A stretch of DNA of 64,000 nucleotides from Pseudomonas sp. (GTDB lineage: Bacteria; Pseudomonadota; Gammaproteobacteria; Pseudomonadales; Pseudomonadaceae), in contig JAUYKV010000032.1 of NCBI GenBank assembly GCA_030699825.1, forward strand, positions 1 to 64,000. The letters run 5' to 3'. A program made the translations under genes and the position numbers. Positions 51,756 to 60,002 of the stretch are shown here, piece after piece. The notes beneath the pieces are model-generated. The model did no database searches. It worked only from the letters and a program-made list of their open reading frames with translations, and was not told where the DNA came from. Position 1 is the stretch's first letter; the number at the start of each line of letters is the position of its first letter.

Positions 51756-52511
51756 ATGAAGAAGACCAGCCTCGAGACGCTTTACCGCGAGCACCAGCCC
51801 GACGCCATCGAAAAGCGCCTGAACCGCAAGAACAAGCCGCAAATCATCTCCGATGCCGTACTCGGCGCAATAGACGGTTGCGTCACCACCTTTGCCATAG
51901 TCGCCGCCGCTGTCGGTGCCGGATTTTCCGCCTCGGTCGCGCTGATCATGGGCTTCGCCAACCTGTTTGCCGATGGTTTCAGCATGGCCGTCAGCAACTA
52001 CGAAGCGATCAAGGCCCAACGCGAGTTCCGCGAACAGGCCCGGCGCATGGAAGAGGAACACATCGACCGGGTGCCCGCCGGTGAACTCGAGGAAATCCGC
52101 CAGGTGTTCTACCGCAAGGGCTTCAGTGGCGCCATTCTCGAGGAGATCGTCAGCACCATCAGCCAGGATCGCCAGCTCTGGGTTGAAACCATGCTCATCG
52201 AAGAACACGGCTTGCAGACCGTCGAACTGGACCCCAGGCGCTCGGCCGCGGTGACCTTCACGACCTTCCTGATCGCCGGCGCCATCCCGCTGTTGCCGTT
52301 GTTTTTCACCAGCCTGGGCATTCAGCGCCAATTCTTCCTGAGCACGGCCCTGGCCGCGGCGGTGTTCTTTTCCATCGGCATGTTGAAGAGCCTGGTGTTT
52401 GCCAAACCCGTTCTGCGCGCCGGTTTTAGCACCCTGCTCACCGGCGGTGCGGCGGCCGCCCTGGCCTACCTGACCGGCTATCTGCTGCGTTACGTGTTCG
52501 GCATCGAATGA
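51756..52511 (+). CDS. VIT1/CCC1-family iron/manganese transporter
   Basis: A 251-residue protein of the VIT1/CCC1 family. Helix 1 is LGAIDGCVTTFAIVAAAVGA, followed by GFANLFADGFSMAVSNYEA, then the acidic metal-binding loop (RRMEEEHIDRVPAGELEEI) and three more helices. The family moves Fe(II) or Mn(II) out of the cytoplasm; in bacteria this can lower metal load. It follows the FieF-like gene by 114 bases, so the two may respond to the same metal. Confidence 0.88.
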   Translation: MKKTSLETLYREHQPDAIEKRLNRKNKPQIISDAVLGAIDGCVTTFAIVAAAVGAGFSASVALIMGFANLFADGFSMAVSNYEAIKAQREFREQARRMEEEHIDRVPAGELEEIRQVFYRKGFSGAILEEIVSTISQDRQLWVETMLIEEHGLQTVELDPRRSAAVTFTTFLIAGAIPLLPLFFTSLGIQRQFFLSTALAAAVFFSIGMLKSLVFAKPVLRAGFSTLLTGGAAAALAYLTGYLLRYVFGIE

Positions 52512-52588
52512 TGCGATGCCCCATGGGTGGGGCCGCCCCGTCTACGACGCCGCGCTGTCGCGCAGCAAACTTGGTGCGCGGGGCCCCT

Positions 52589-52678
52589 CTTGTAGGAGTG
52601 GCTTTAGCCGCGAAGCTTTTGTTGTGCGTCGAAGAATTCGCGGCTAAAGCGGAACGCCGCCCGGCCGCTCCTACAGAA
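52589..52678. repeat. REP-type hairpin (GGCTAAAGCC family)
   Basis: Left part TGTAGGAGTGGCTTTAGCCG with CGAAGC, centre TTTTGTTGTGCGTCGAAG, then GCGGCTAAAGCGGAACGCCG and CGGCCGCTCCTACA. Inverted relative to 2822-2912, with which it shares the core. Confidence 0.75.
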
Positions 52679-52736
52679 AACGTAATAACCCATAAAATCA
52701 ATTACATACAGGTTGTTTGATAAAAGGAGCTGATGC

Positions 52737-52798
52737 CTTGCCCCAGGCAAGAAAAAAGGGAGACCTGGCGGTCTCCCTTTTTTCTTGCCTGGGGCAAG
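52737..52798. terminator. Perfect 29-bp hairpin, bidirectional terminator
   Basis: Left arm 52737-52765 and right arm 52770-52798 are exact complements with a TGGC loop. The inner half is AAAAAAGGGAGACC / GGTCTCCCTTTTTT, an intrinsic terminator that works in both directions. The outer half is CTTGCCCCAGGCAAG, itself a small palindrome. A TAAAAGGAGCTGATGCC segment precedes it. Confidence 0.9.
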
Positions 52799-53073
52799 TG
52801 TCCGCTACTGGCAATTCTGTTGCCGCTTTCGTCGCCCGCCTGGTTGGGCAGTGCGGACCCGGGTGCCGTGACGGCCTGGTAAGGCCGGCGGCGCCGGTTC
52901 GCCTGGTTGAGCGAGCCGAGTGGACGTGTCGTCCGGGCCGTGAAACTGAGGTAAAGATTACAGATACGGGCGCAGCTAAAGATTGCGAATATTGCTGATC
53001 AACCTGCCACTTGCGCAATTTTTGACTAACAGCGCATGATTATCAGCATTCAAATAATGAAAGCGCGCCAAAC

Positions 53074-53553
53074 ATGACCAGACTCGACCGCTACGACCTG
53101 AATATCCTCGCCGAACTGCAGCGCGACGCCACCCTGTCCAATCAGGACCTGGCCGAGCGCATCGGCCTGTCGCCCTCGCCCTGCTCGCGGCGGGTCAAGC
53201 AACTGCAGGACGACGGCTACATCCTCGGCCAGGTCGCCCTGCTGGATCGCAAGAAGCTCGGCCTGACCCTTACCGCCTATGTCCTGATCGGCATGGACAA
53301 ACACACCCCCGAGCGTTTCGAGCACTTCCAGGAGATGATCCGCCAATGCCCGCAGGTGCTGGAATGCAGCCTGGTAACCGGTATGGATGCCGACTACCAG
53401 CTCAAGGTGGTGGTGCCGGACATGGACCATTACCAACAGTTTCTGCTCGGCACCTTGACCCGCATCGAGGGGGTGTCCAGCGTGCGCTCGAGCTTCGTCC
53501 TGCAACAGATCCTCTCCAGCACCCAGCTGCCGCTGCAACACCTGCGCAATTGA
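53074..53553 (+). CDS. Lrp/AsnC-family transcriptional regulator
   Basis: A 159-residue regulator. The N-terminal HTH is DLNILAELQRDATLSNQDL then AERIGLSPSPCSRRVKQLQ; the C-terminal RAM domain includes VLECSLVTGMDADYQLKVV. Matches the amino-acid-sensing Lrp/AsnC group of about 150-160 residues. The Asp-Ala-Asp-Tyr region is the usual ligand-binding turn. No target operon is adjacent except DUF2788. Confidence 0.92.
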   Translation: MTRLDRYDLNILAELQRDATLSNQDLAERIGLSPSPCSRRVKQLQDDGYILGQVALLDRKKLGLTLTAYVLIGMDKHTPERFEHFQEMIRQCPQVLECSLVTGMDADYQLKVVVPDMDHYQQFLLGTLTRIEGVSSVRSSFVLQQILSSTQLPLQHLRN

Positions 53554-53726
53554 CCGGCACTTACCGACGGTCGCTGACAAACCAGGCCGCACGGGTATAA
53601 TCGCCGGCGTTTAGCTGTGCCTTGTGCGGCCCGCCATAAAGAGCCTTGCGCTCAGACAATAACAATCGCCCTGCCCACCTCTTGCCCGTTCTGGCGGCAC
53701 AGCCTCGTTTTGCCAAAGAGGTCACG

Positions 53727-53930
53727 ATGGATCCGCAAGTATTCGAAGAGTTGATGATGACCGTGCTGGTCGGCGGCCTGGTGCTGTTCATGGCGTTTAT
53801 CGTCTGGGACCTGGCGAAGAAGTCCAAGGCCGGACGCTTCGGCAGCATGATCCTGTTCCTCGCCCTGGGCCTGGGCGTGCTCGGTTTTGTCATCAAGACC
53901 GTGGTGATCGCCGGGATGGAAGGCGTCTGA
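53727..53930 (+). CDS. DUF2788 membrane protein
   Basis: A 67-residue protein with two helices: MTVLVGGLVLFMAFIVWDLA, KKSKAGRFG loop, MILFLALGLGVLGFVIKTVV. The SKAGRFG loop marks DUF2788. AGAGG lies before ATG 53727, which is chosen over an in-frame GTG-type start farther up. Function unknown. Confidence 0.87.
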   Translation: MDPQVFEELMMTVLVGGLVLFMAFIVWDLAKKSKAGRFGSMILFLALGLGVLGFVIKTVVIAGMEGV

Positions 53931-54288
53931 GCCGTCGCTGAAAACGGCCACACGCCGAGTTAGGTGGTGCGCACGGCTTTTGTAGGATGGGTTAGGCGCC
54001 CGCGAGTCGACCTGCTGCCAGAAAAACAAGCGCGCCGTAACCCATCATCGATATTCGCCCCGCCAACGGGTACAGGCATAAACCGCCCGATGGGTATCGC
54101 TGCGCTCATCCTACGCGGCCCGCACCATCCTACAGTTACTGGCCCCTACACAATTTCGTTAAAATTTAAACTTATACTTATAAAACAATAGGTTATTTTT
54201 AATTTGATGAGGGCGGCCGGACGGCGTTCCGTTTTATCCGCGAAGCTCTTGCCTTGCCCGCACCACCGATCACGCAAAAAACCACGCC
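53931..54288. other. 358-base gap with GTAGGATGG element and AT-rich patch
   Basis: No gene. The element at 53982-54133 fills the middle. From 54150 to 54205 lies an AT-rich tract (AATTTCGTTAAAATTTAAAC) far below the local GC. A degraded GGCGTTCCGTTTTATCCGCG repeat arm follows before the rluE end. Confidence 0.5.
53982..54133. repeat. GTAGGATGG...CCATCCTAC element, copy 2
   Basis: 152 bp with terminal inverted GTAGGATGG. It is the reverse complement of the 31423-31561 copy over most of its length, with small internal insertions. Includes GCGCCGTAACCCATCAT and GATGGGTATCGCTGCGCTCA. Confidence 0.85.
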
Positions 54289-54918
54289 CTACAAGCGCGC
54301 CTCGACCTCTTTCCACTCGCCGGGCTGCAGGCCGTCCAGGCTCCAGGGGCCGATGCGCACGCGCACCAGACGCAGGGTCGGCAGGCCCACCGCCGCGGTC
54401 ATGCGCCTGACCTGACGGTTGCGCCCCTCGCGAATCACCAGTTCCAGCCAGGCGGTCGGCACGCTCTTGCGAAAGCGCACCGGCGGATCGCGCGGCCATA
54501 ACGGCGGCTCATCCAGCACGCGCGCCTCGGCCGGCAGGGTCGGCCCGTCGTTCAGCTCGACGCCCGCGCGCAGGCGCTGCAGCTGCTCGGCCGTCGGCGC
54601 GCCTTCCACCTGCACCCAATAGGTTTTCGCCAGCTTGTGTTTGGGGTCGGCGATGCGCGCCTGCAGGCCACCGTCATTGGTCAGCAGCAGCAAGCCCTCG
54701 CTGTCACGATCCAGCCGCCCGGCCGGATAGACCCCGGGCACCGCGACGAAGTCCTTGAGGGTGGCGCGGCCCTGCTCGTCGTTGAACTGGGTCAGCACAT
54801 CGAAGGGCTTGTTCAGCAGCAGCAAACGCGGCTCGGCCGGCGGCGCCTTGGCCACCCGGCGGATGGCGGGTTTGCCAGCGGAGCGCGAGGGCGTGGCGGA
54901 ACGGGGCGGGCGCGGCAT
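54289..54918 (-). CDS. rluE: 23S rRNA pseudouridine synthase E-type
   Basis: A 209-residue RsuA-family pseudouridine synthase. An N-terminal basic tail is followed by [16 protein letters not shown], the catalytic-Asp motif [26 protein letters not shown] and [16 protein letters not shown]. No S4 domain precedes it, as in RluE. ATG 54918 is preferred because GGAGCC lies upstream. RluE modifies U2457 of 23S rRNA in E. coli; the same role is inferred. Confidence 0.9.
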   Translation of the reverse strand: MPRPPRSATPSRSAGKPAIRRVAKAPPAEPRLLLLNKPFDVLTQFNDEQGRATLKDFVAVPGVYPAGRLDRDSEGLLLLTNDGGLQARIADPKHKLAKTYWVQVEGAPTAEQLQRLRAGVELNDGPTLPAEARVLDEPPLWPRDPPVRFRKSVPTAWLELVIREGRNRQVRRMTAAVGLPTLRLVRVRIGPWSLDGLQPGEWKEVEARL

Positions 54919-55060
54919 GCAGGCTCCGGGAGCAGAAAACGGGGTGGCCAGTGTAACCGAGGCCACCCTTCGATCATCAACCGGACTTATGGTCGACGCC
55001 TGCGCGGGCACAGACGACTATGCTGGCAAGACTCTGCTTTCCATGACCGAGGGAATCCGC

Positions 55061-56095
55061 ATGAACGCCTCCGACCCCATACTCGACACCTTCACCGGCT
55101 GGGCCGCCAAGGCGCCCGGTGCGCACCTCGAACCGTACAGCTATGCCCCCGGCCCACTGGGCAGCGAGGAGGTCGAGGTGGCGGTCGAGTACTGCGGCAT
55201 CTGCCACTCCGACCAGTCGATGATCGACAACGAATGGGGCAACGCCCGCTATCCGTTCATCCCCGGCCACGAGGTGGTTGGCCGCATCGTTCGCCTCGGC
55301 GAGCAGGTGCGCGGCCTCGAACTCGGCCAGCGGGTCGGTATCGGTTGGTACAAGGGCAGCTGCATGCACTGCCACTCCTGCATGGAGGGCGCGCACCAGC
55401 TCTGCGGCTCGGTAAAACCGACCATCATCGGCAGCAACGGCGGTTTCGCCGACCGCCTGCGCAGCCACTGGGCCTGGGCCGTGCCGCTGCCGGAGGGGCT
55501 CGACCCGAGCCTGGTCGGCCCGCTGTTCTGTGCCGGCTCGACGGTGTTCAGCCCGCTGCTGGAGTTCAACGTCAAACCCACCGACAAAGTCGGCGTGGTC
55601 GGCATCGGCGGCCTGGGTCATTTGGCCCTGGGCTTTCTCAACGCCTGGGGCTGCGAGGTCACCGCCTTCACCTCGTCGCTGAACAAGCAGGAAGAAGCCA
55701 AGCGCCTGGGCGCACACAAGGTCGTCGCCTCGACCGACAGCGCGGCGCTCAAGGCGATCGCCGGCAGCCTGGATTTCCTCCTGGTCACCGCCAGCGCCGA
55801 CCTCGACTGGAACGCGCTGATCGGCACCCTCGGCGGCAAGGGCCGCCTGCACTTCGTCGGCATAGTGCCGAGCGCCATCCCGGTGCATGTGTTCAACCTG
55901 ATCCCACGCCAGCGCAGCCTGTCCGGCTCACCCGTAGGCTCGCCGGCGAATATGGCGACCATGCTGGAATTCTGCGCCCGCCACCAGATCGTGCCGCAGG
56001 TCGAGATGTTCCCCATGAGCCGGGTCAACGACGCCATCGACCACCTGCGCGCCGGCAAGGCGCGCTACCGGGTGGTGCTGGACGCCAGCCGTTAG
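55061..56095 (+). CDS. Zinc-dependent alcohol dehydrogenase, CAD type
   Basis: A 344-residue medium-chain dehydrogenase. Catalytic zinc residues: YCGICHSDQSMIDNEWG (Cys) and FIPGHEVVG (His, Glu). Structural zinc: GSCMHCHSCMEGAHQLC with four Cys. Cofactor motif VGVVGIGGLGHLALGFL. It belongs to the cinnamyl-alcohol-dehydrogenase/YahK-like group, NADP(H)-preferring aldehyde reductases. ATG 55061 is chosen for the GAGGGA site upstream; an earlier in-frame ATG is six codons before. Confidence 0.9.
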   Translation: MNASDPILDTFTGWAAKAPGAHLEPYSYAPGPLGSEEVEVAVEYCGICHSDQSMIDNEWGNARYPFIPGHEVVGRIVRLGEQVRGLELGQRVGIGWYKGSCMHCHSCMEGAHQLCGSVKPTIIGSNGGFADRLRSHWAWAVPLPEGLDPSLVGPLFCAGSTVFSPLLEFNVKPTDKVGVVGIGGLGHLALGFLNAWGCEVTAFTSSLNKQEEAKRLGAHKVVASTDSAALKAIAGSLDFLLVTASADLDWNALIGTLGGKGRLHFVGIVPSAIPVHVFNLIPRQRSLSGSPVGSPANMATMLEFCARHQIVPQVEMFPMSRVNDAIDHLRAGKARYRVVLDASR

Positions 56096-56249
56096 ACGCT
56101 CGCGGCCAAGGCCCCTCCTACGGTTCTGCGGTGCTCTTGTGGGAGGGGACTTGTCCGCGAATGGACAGTTGCCCCGGCCATGGCTTGCGCGGCAAGCGGA
56201 GCGCTGCGCGCTCCCTGTTGGGCTTCGCCGCTACGTGCCTCAACCCAAC
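56096..56249. repeat. REP-like mosaic between convergent genes
   Basis: GGCCAAGGCCCCTCCTACGG, then TTGTGGGAGGGGACTTGTCC and GCGAATGG. Arms of the 4434 and 1340 REP families seem fused. No gene is seen. The AMP nucleosidase stop follows at 56250. Confidence 0.55.
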
Positions 56250-57722
56250 CTACCGAAACGGCGGCTCGTCGAAGCTGCGCAGCTTGCGCGAGTGCAGCGA
56301 GTTGAGCTGGCTGCGCAGCAGGTCGAGGGCGGTGATGCCGATGTGCAAGTGCTGGGTCACCGCCCGCTCGTAGAAGGCGCCAGCGGCGCCGGGTAGCTTG
56401 ATTTCGCTGTGCAGCGGCTTGTCCGACACGCACAACAGGGTGCCGTAGGGCACCCGCAGGCGATAACCCTGGGCGGCGATGGTGCCGCTTTCCATGTCCA
56501 CCGCCACCGCCCGCGCCAGGTTGATCAGCGGCCGCTCCTGAGCCCAGCGCAACTCCCAGTTGCGATCGTCGTAGGTCAATACGGTGCCGGTGCGCAAACG
56601 CCGCTTGAGGGCGTCGCCACGCTCGCCGGTAACGTGCGCGGCGGCCTCCTGCAAGGCCATCTGCACTTCGGCCAGGGCCGGCAAGGGAATATTGGGCGGC
56701 AGCACCCGGTCGAGAATCCCGTCGCGGCGCATATAGGCGTGAGCCAGCACGTAGTCGCCGATGGTCTGCGACTGACGTAGGCCGCCGCAGTGGCCGATCA
56801 TCAGCCAGCAGTGCGGACGCAGCACGGCCAAGTGATCGGTGATGTTCTTCGCGTTGGATGGGCCGACACCGATATTGACCAGGGTAATGCCGTGGCCGTC
56901 GTCAGCCTGTAGGTGATAGGCCGGCATCTGGTACCGGTGCCAGATGACGTTCTCGATAATCGCCTGCATCTCGCCTTCGGCCATGCCGCGCTCGATCACC
57001 ACGTTGCCCGGCAGCACCATGCGGTTGAAGCGCGACTCACCGACCAGCATGTCCAGACCATGGCGGATAAATTGGTCGACGTAGCGGTGGTAGTTGGTCA
57101 GCAGAATCCACGGCTGCACATGCCGCCAGTCGCTGCCGGTGTAATGCACCAGACGGCGCAGGGAGAAATCCACCCTTGCGGCATCGAACAGCGCCAACGG
57201 CAGCGGATCGGTGTTTTCCCAGTCATACAGACCATCGGCGGTGCCGTCGGTGGCGGCAGACAGATCGGTACTGGGGAATACCCGCGCCAGTTCGGCGGCG
57301 GTGACCCCGGAGCCGGCCAGTTCATCGCCCTGCTCGACCACATAGGGATAAGGGATGTTCTGCTGGCTGATGCCCACTTCCACCCGCACGGTAAAGTCGC
57401 TCATCAGCGGGCGCAGCTGCTCCAGCAGGTATTTACGGAACGCCGCCGGATGGGTGACGGTGATGCTGTAGGTGCCCGGCACCTGCACCTTGGCGTAGGC
57501 GCGCACGGTGGTCGGCACTTCGCCCTGACACAGGTAAATCAAACGCAATTCGGGGTAGCGAAACTGGCACTGCTGGGCGGCGTCCGGCTTGACGCGCTCT
57601 TTCAGGTAGCGCTTGAGCGCCTGACTGAGGGCGGTGGTCGCCTGCAGGTGCAAGGCGGCCAGACGATCCACCGCTTCTTCAGCGGTGTTGGCGACAATAA
57701 AGTCATCGGAGCACGGGTTCAC
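56250..57722 (-). CDS. amn: AMP nucleosidase
   Basis: A 490-residue AMP nucleosidase, hydrolysing AMP to adenine and ribose 5-phosphate. N-terminal regulatory domain (about 1-200) with RYPELRLIYLCQGEVPTTVR, and the C-terminal phosphorylase-like catalytic domain with NIGVGPSNAKNITDHLAVLR, WLMIGHCGGLRQSQ and AVDMESGTIAAQGYR. Length fits Amn (484 in E. coli). GTG 57722 is the start, preceded by AGGAAGG. The adenine made could feed the adenine deaminase at 6743. Confidence 0.95.
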   Translation of the reverse strand: MNPCSDDFIVANTAEEAVDRLAALHLQATTALSQALKRYLKERVKPDAAQQCQFRYPELRLIYLCQGEVPTTVRAYAKVQVPGTYSITVTHPAAFRKYLLEQLRPLMSDFTVRVEVGISQQNIPYPYVVEQGDELAGSGVTAAELARVFPSTDLSAATDGTADGLYDWENTDPLPLALFDAARVDFSLRRLVHYTGSDWRHVQPWILLTNYHRYVDQFIRHGLDMLVGESRFNRMVLPGNVVIERGMAEGEMQAIIENVIWHRYQMPAYHLQADDGHGITLVNIGVGPSNAKNITDHLAVLRPHCWLMIGHCGGLRQSQTIGDYVLAHAYMRRDGILDRVLPPNIPLPALAEVQMALQEAAAHVTGERGDALKRRLRTGTVLTYDDRNWELRWAQERPLINLARAVAVDMESGTIAAQGYRLRVPYGTLLCVSDKPLHSEIKLPGAAGAFYERAVTQHLHIGITALDLLRSQLNSLHSRKLRSFDEPPFR

Positions 57723-57805
57723 AAGGCACCTTCCTGGCTGATCTCAATGGCTCTATCTTGCCCTGATCCGCCGCGCTTGCGATAGCGCGGCGTTGCTCGC
57801 GCAGG

Positions 57806-58132
57806 CTACTTGAGCAACGCTTGCAGATCCTCGGGCAGCGTCTGCGGGATTAGCGGACCGACCCGGCGTGTACCCGGATTACCCAAGGGAAACAGCCCCA
57901 GCAATGAGCCAAGACTGCCGGGGATGCGCAGCAGTTGCGCCAGGCCCTCGGCCCAATCACGCTGACGCCAAGCCCAGGCCAGCATCCATAGGTGGCTGCG
58001 CAGGTGTTCGCTGAAATAGCGCTGGCCGAGAATATGCACGCGCTCCAGATGGCGAAGCTCGGCGGCGGGGTCAAGGCCGCGCTGGGCGCGGGCCAATTGG
58101 TATTCCTGCCAGAAGGCTTGTTCGCGGGTCAT
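57806..58132 (-). CDS. DUF3703 protein
   Basis: A 108-residue helical protein matching DUF3703: ELRHLERVHILGQRYFSEHL, SHLWMLAWAWRQRDWAEGLA and the end GLFPLGNPGTRRVGP. Four His and a Gly-Asn-Pro-Gly turn are conserved. GGAG precedes the ATG. Function unknown; the family is often found near metal or stress genes. Confidence 0.85.
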   Translation of the reverse strand: MTREQAFWQEYQLARAQRGLDPAAELRHLERVHILGQRYFSEHLRSHLWMLAWAWRQRDWAEGLAQLLRIPGSLGSLLGLFPLGNPGTRRVGPLIPQTLPEDLQALLK

Positions 58133-58243
58133 GGCAACGCTCCTCTCTATTAAGCTGCGTTGCCAGTCTGCAAGTGCGGGGCGGCCCCCAGGTCAAGCAA
58201 CAACAGCTAATCTTCAGCAACCCAATTATCTAGAGGAAAACGC

Positions 58244-58987
58244 ATGCCGCGCGCCCTGCTCACTCTTGTGCTGTGCCTGTTACCCAGTGTTCTGCTGGCC
58301 GATAGCCTGGACGGCCATTACCTGACCACGCTGGACGGCCAGCCAGCCGAAATGCACCTGCGCAGCCAGGGCCAGCAGGTCACGGGGGAATATGTGGAGG
58401 GCGGCAGGTTGCGCCTGCAGATCAGCGGTAGCTTTGACGGTCAGCTGCTCAGCGCGCAGATCAGCGAAGCGCAATCCGGGCAGTTGATCGCCAATATGAA
58501 TGCCACCTACGCCAACGGCGTGCTCAACACCCATATCGCCGCGCGCAATCCAACGACCGGGGCAACCCTGGAACGCAAGGCGCTGTTCCACCGGCAAAAC
58601 CTTAGTGCTGCAGCGACCACGCCAAGTAGCAACCCGAGCAGCAACGCAACACGCGACCCAGCACTGATTGGCACCTGGGTGCATGAGAAGATCATCAACA
58701 GCGGCGGCGGCAGCTTCGCCTCGATGACCACTCAGATGATTCTGCAACTGAGTGATGACGGAAGCGTTGCGCAATGGACGCGCAGCGTCGCAGGTGGTGC
58801 CGACTGGAACTACGACAGCCCTGGCGAGCTGCAATACAGCGGTCGCTGGCAGAGCAACAACGGCTTGCTGGAAGTGCAGATGCAGGGCCGCAGTGACTAT
58901 CAGCCTGCCGCCTACTATCGCTTCAGTGACCAGTATCTGGTCACTGAGAGCAATACCGGCAAGCTGATCTGGCAGCGTCGCCAGTGA
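58244..58987 (+). CDS. Secreted beta-rich hypothetical protein
   Basis: A 247-residue exported protein: signal peptide (LLTLVLCLLPSVLLADS), then an N-terminal domain (GHYLTTLDGQPAEMHLRS, GEYVEGGRLRLQISGSF), a Ser/Asn/Thr-rich linker at about 120-140, and a C-terminal domain (LIGTWVHEKIINSGGGSF ... YRFSDQYLVTESNTGKLIW). Both look like lipocalin-type or META-like beta folds, but I cannot name one. Its stop is 4 bases from the end of the convergent CbiM gene. Confidence 0.75.
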   Translation: MPRALLTLVLCLLPSVLLADSLDGHYLTTLDGQPAEMHLRSQGQQVTGEYVEGGRLRLQISGSFDGQLLSAQISEAQSGQLIANMNATYANGVLNTHIAARNPTTGATLERKALFHRQNLSAAATTPSSNPSSNATRDPALIGTWVHEKIINSGGGSFASMTTQMILQLSDDGSVAQWTRSVAGGADWNYDSPGELQYSGRWQSNNGLLEVQMQGRSDYQPAAYYRFSDQYLVTESNTGKLIWQRRQ

Positions 58988-58991
58988 TCAA

Positions 58992-59672
58992 TCAGGCCGG
59001 CTGGTGCAGACGAGAGTTGAACAGCGGCCCACGGCTATAAGCCGACAGCGCCTTGGCGGCGGCCAGCACACCGAGATCAACCAGCGGCTCGATCAGGATC
59101 ACGCTCATATACGCCAGGCCAAAACTGCCCACGGCCGCCAGGTTCTCGCCGGAGAAGCCGTTGCCGTAGAACGCCCAGAAGCCGACCCAGGCAACGATGC
59201 CGCCCTGATAGGCAGTCGACAGCGCCAGCGCCTGCTTGTAGGAGAGATCAACATAGGCAGTGCCCGGCGCAATGATGCGCTTGGCCAGCAGGCTGATAGC
59301 CCACAGCGGCACCAGCAGCGTGGTGACGTTCATGCCGTACTGCGGCAGGTCGAACTGAGCGAACAGCAGCCCTTGCAGCAGTAGACCGAGCGCCAGACCA
59401 ACAGCCGTGGCGCCCGCGCCGAACAGTAGCAACAGGGTCGAGCCGAGGATCAGGTGAACCTCGGAAACCCCGACCGCATGATGCGGAAAGACCTCGAAGA
59501 AGCAGAACACCAAGGCAGTGGTCAGCAGACTGCGTAATGCCAGGGCAGCGGCGCCACCGTTGCTGCGTACGCTGTCGAGGGCAAGCTTGGCCGTGAGGCC
59601 AAAGGCACCTGCGGCGGTTGCATAACTGAGGAAGAGCTTGGCGCCAGTAACGACTTCTGGTTCGATGTGCAT
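58992..59672 (-). CDS. cbiM: CbiM-type cobalt ECF transporter component
   Basis: A 226-residue integral membrane protein of the CbiM group, the substrate-binding part of cobalt energy-coupling-factor importers. N-terminal MHIEPEVVTGAKLFLSYATA with the metal-binding His near the start is followed by about six helices, including FFEVFPHHAVGVSEVHLILG. No CbiN, CbiQ or CbiO gene is adjacent, so partners lie elsewhere or it functions alone. It is preceded by a cobalamin riboswitch, fitting cobalt import for B12. Confidence 0.85.
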   Translation of the reverse strand: MHIEPEVVTGAKLFLSYATAAGAFGLTAKLALDSVRSNGGAAALALRSLLTTALVFCFFEVFPHHAVGVSEVHLILGSTLLLLFGAGATAVGLALGLLLQGLLFAQFDLPQYGMNVTTLLVPLWAISLLAKRIIAPGTAYVDLSYKQALALSTAYQGGIVAWVGFWAFYGNGFSGENLAAVGSFGLAYMSVILIEPLVDLGVLAAAKALSAYSRGPLFNSRLHQPA

Positions 59673-59741
59673 AGAGATTCCTGTACCGCGCCCACCGCGC
59701 GATGATCTGGATTGAGGGGTTGGGCATAAGCGCCCGGCTTC

Positions 59742-59920
59742 GATGGCAGGTCTCCTGGCTCACGGTTTGACACTTCGCCCGCCTTCCCGACCTTGTGGCC
59801 AGTGGCATGTGGGCGTCATTCACCGTTTACAGTTGCGGGGGCAGCCATGGCTTCGGCACCGGCTGTGGTGCTTTCCATGTTCCCTTTTCATCCAGTCGCA
59901 TCACACGAGCTGGAACCATC
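59742..59920 (-). promoter_or_regulatory. Cobalamin riboswitch
   Basis: Read on the minus strand: GGTTCC at 59912-59917, AAAAGGGAAC, the core GCTGCCCCCGCAACTGTAA, and the closing B12-box GAGCCAGGAGACCTGCC at about 59745-59761. These are the conserved blocks of the adenosylcobalamin riboswitch. It lies about 70 bases before the cbiM start, so cobalamin should lower cbiM expression. Confidence 0.93.
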
Positions 59921-59956
59921 GGCGGCCACCTTACCCGGCGGCAGAGAGAAATGACA

Positions 59957-59980
59957 GAGCCCGGCGCTGTGGCCGGGCTC
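59957..59980 (-). terminator. Likely terminator of the TetR-AidB operon
   Basis: Inverted repeat GAGCCCGGC / GCCGGGCTC with a six-base loop, 22 bases after the aidB stop on the minus strand. The following sequence has only a short T-rich part (CATTTCTCTC), so strength is uncertain. It also shields the riboswitch from readthrough. Confidence 0.6.
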
Positions 59981-60002
59981 AAGGGGAAAGCGCTGCTGAA
60001 CG

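Larger units (their letters stand above)
52512..53073. other. 562-base gap with repeat and hairpin terminator
   Basis: No supported gene. A REP hairpin lies at 52589-52678 (same family as 2822-2912) and a perfect long hairpin at 52737-52798. The rest (52800-53073) includes the promoter of the Lrp-family gene and an AT-rich stretch near 53020-53060. Confidence 0.6.

Noticed and set aside
52800..52998. Short plus-strand frame after the 29-bp hairpin with several Cys
   Set aside because: No ribosome binding site, mixed composition, and it lies just downstream of a terminator in a promoter region.
54637..56373. 578-codon plus-strand frame across rluE and the alcohol dehydrogenase
   Set aside because: It spans two genes with clear motifs in other frames and has no domain of its own.
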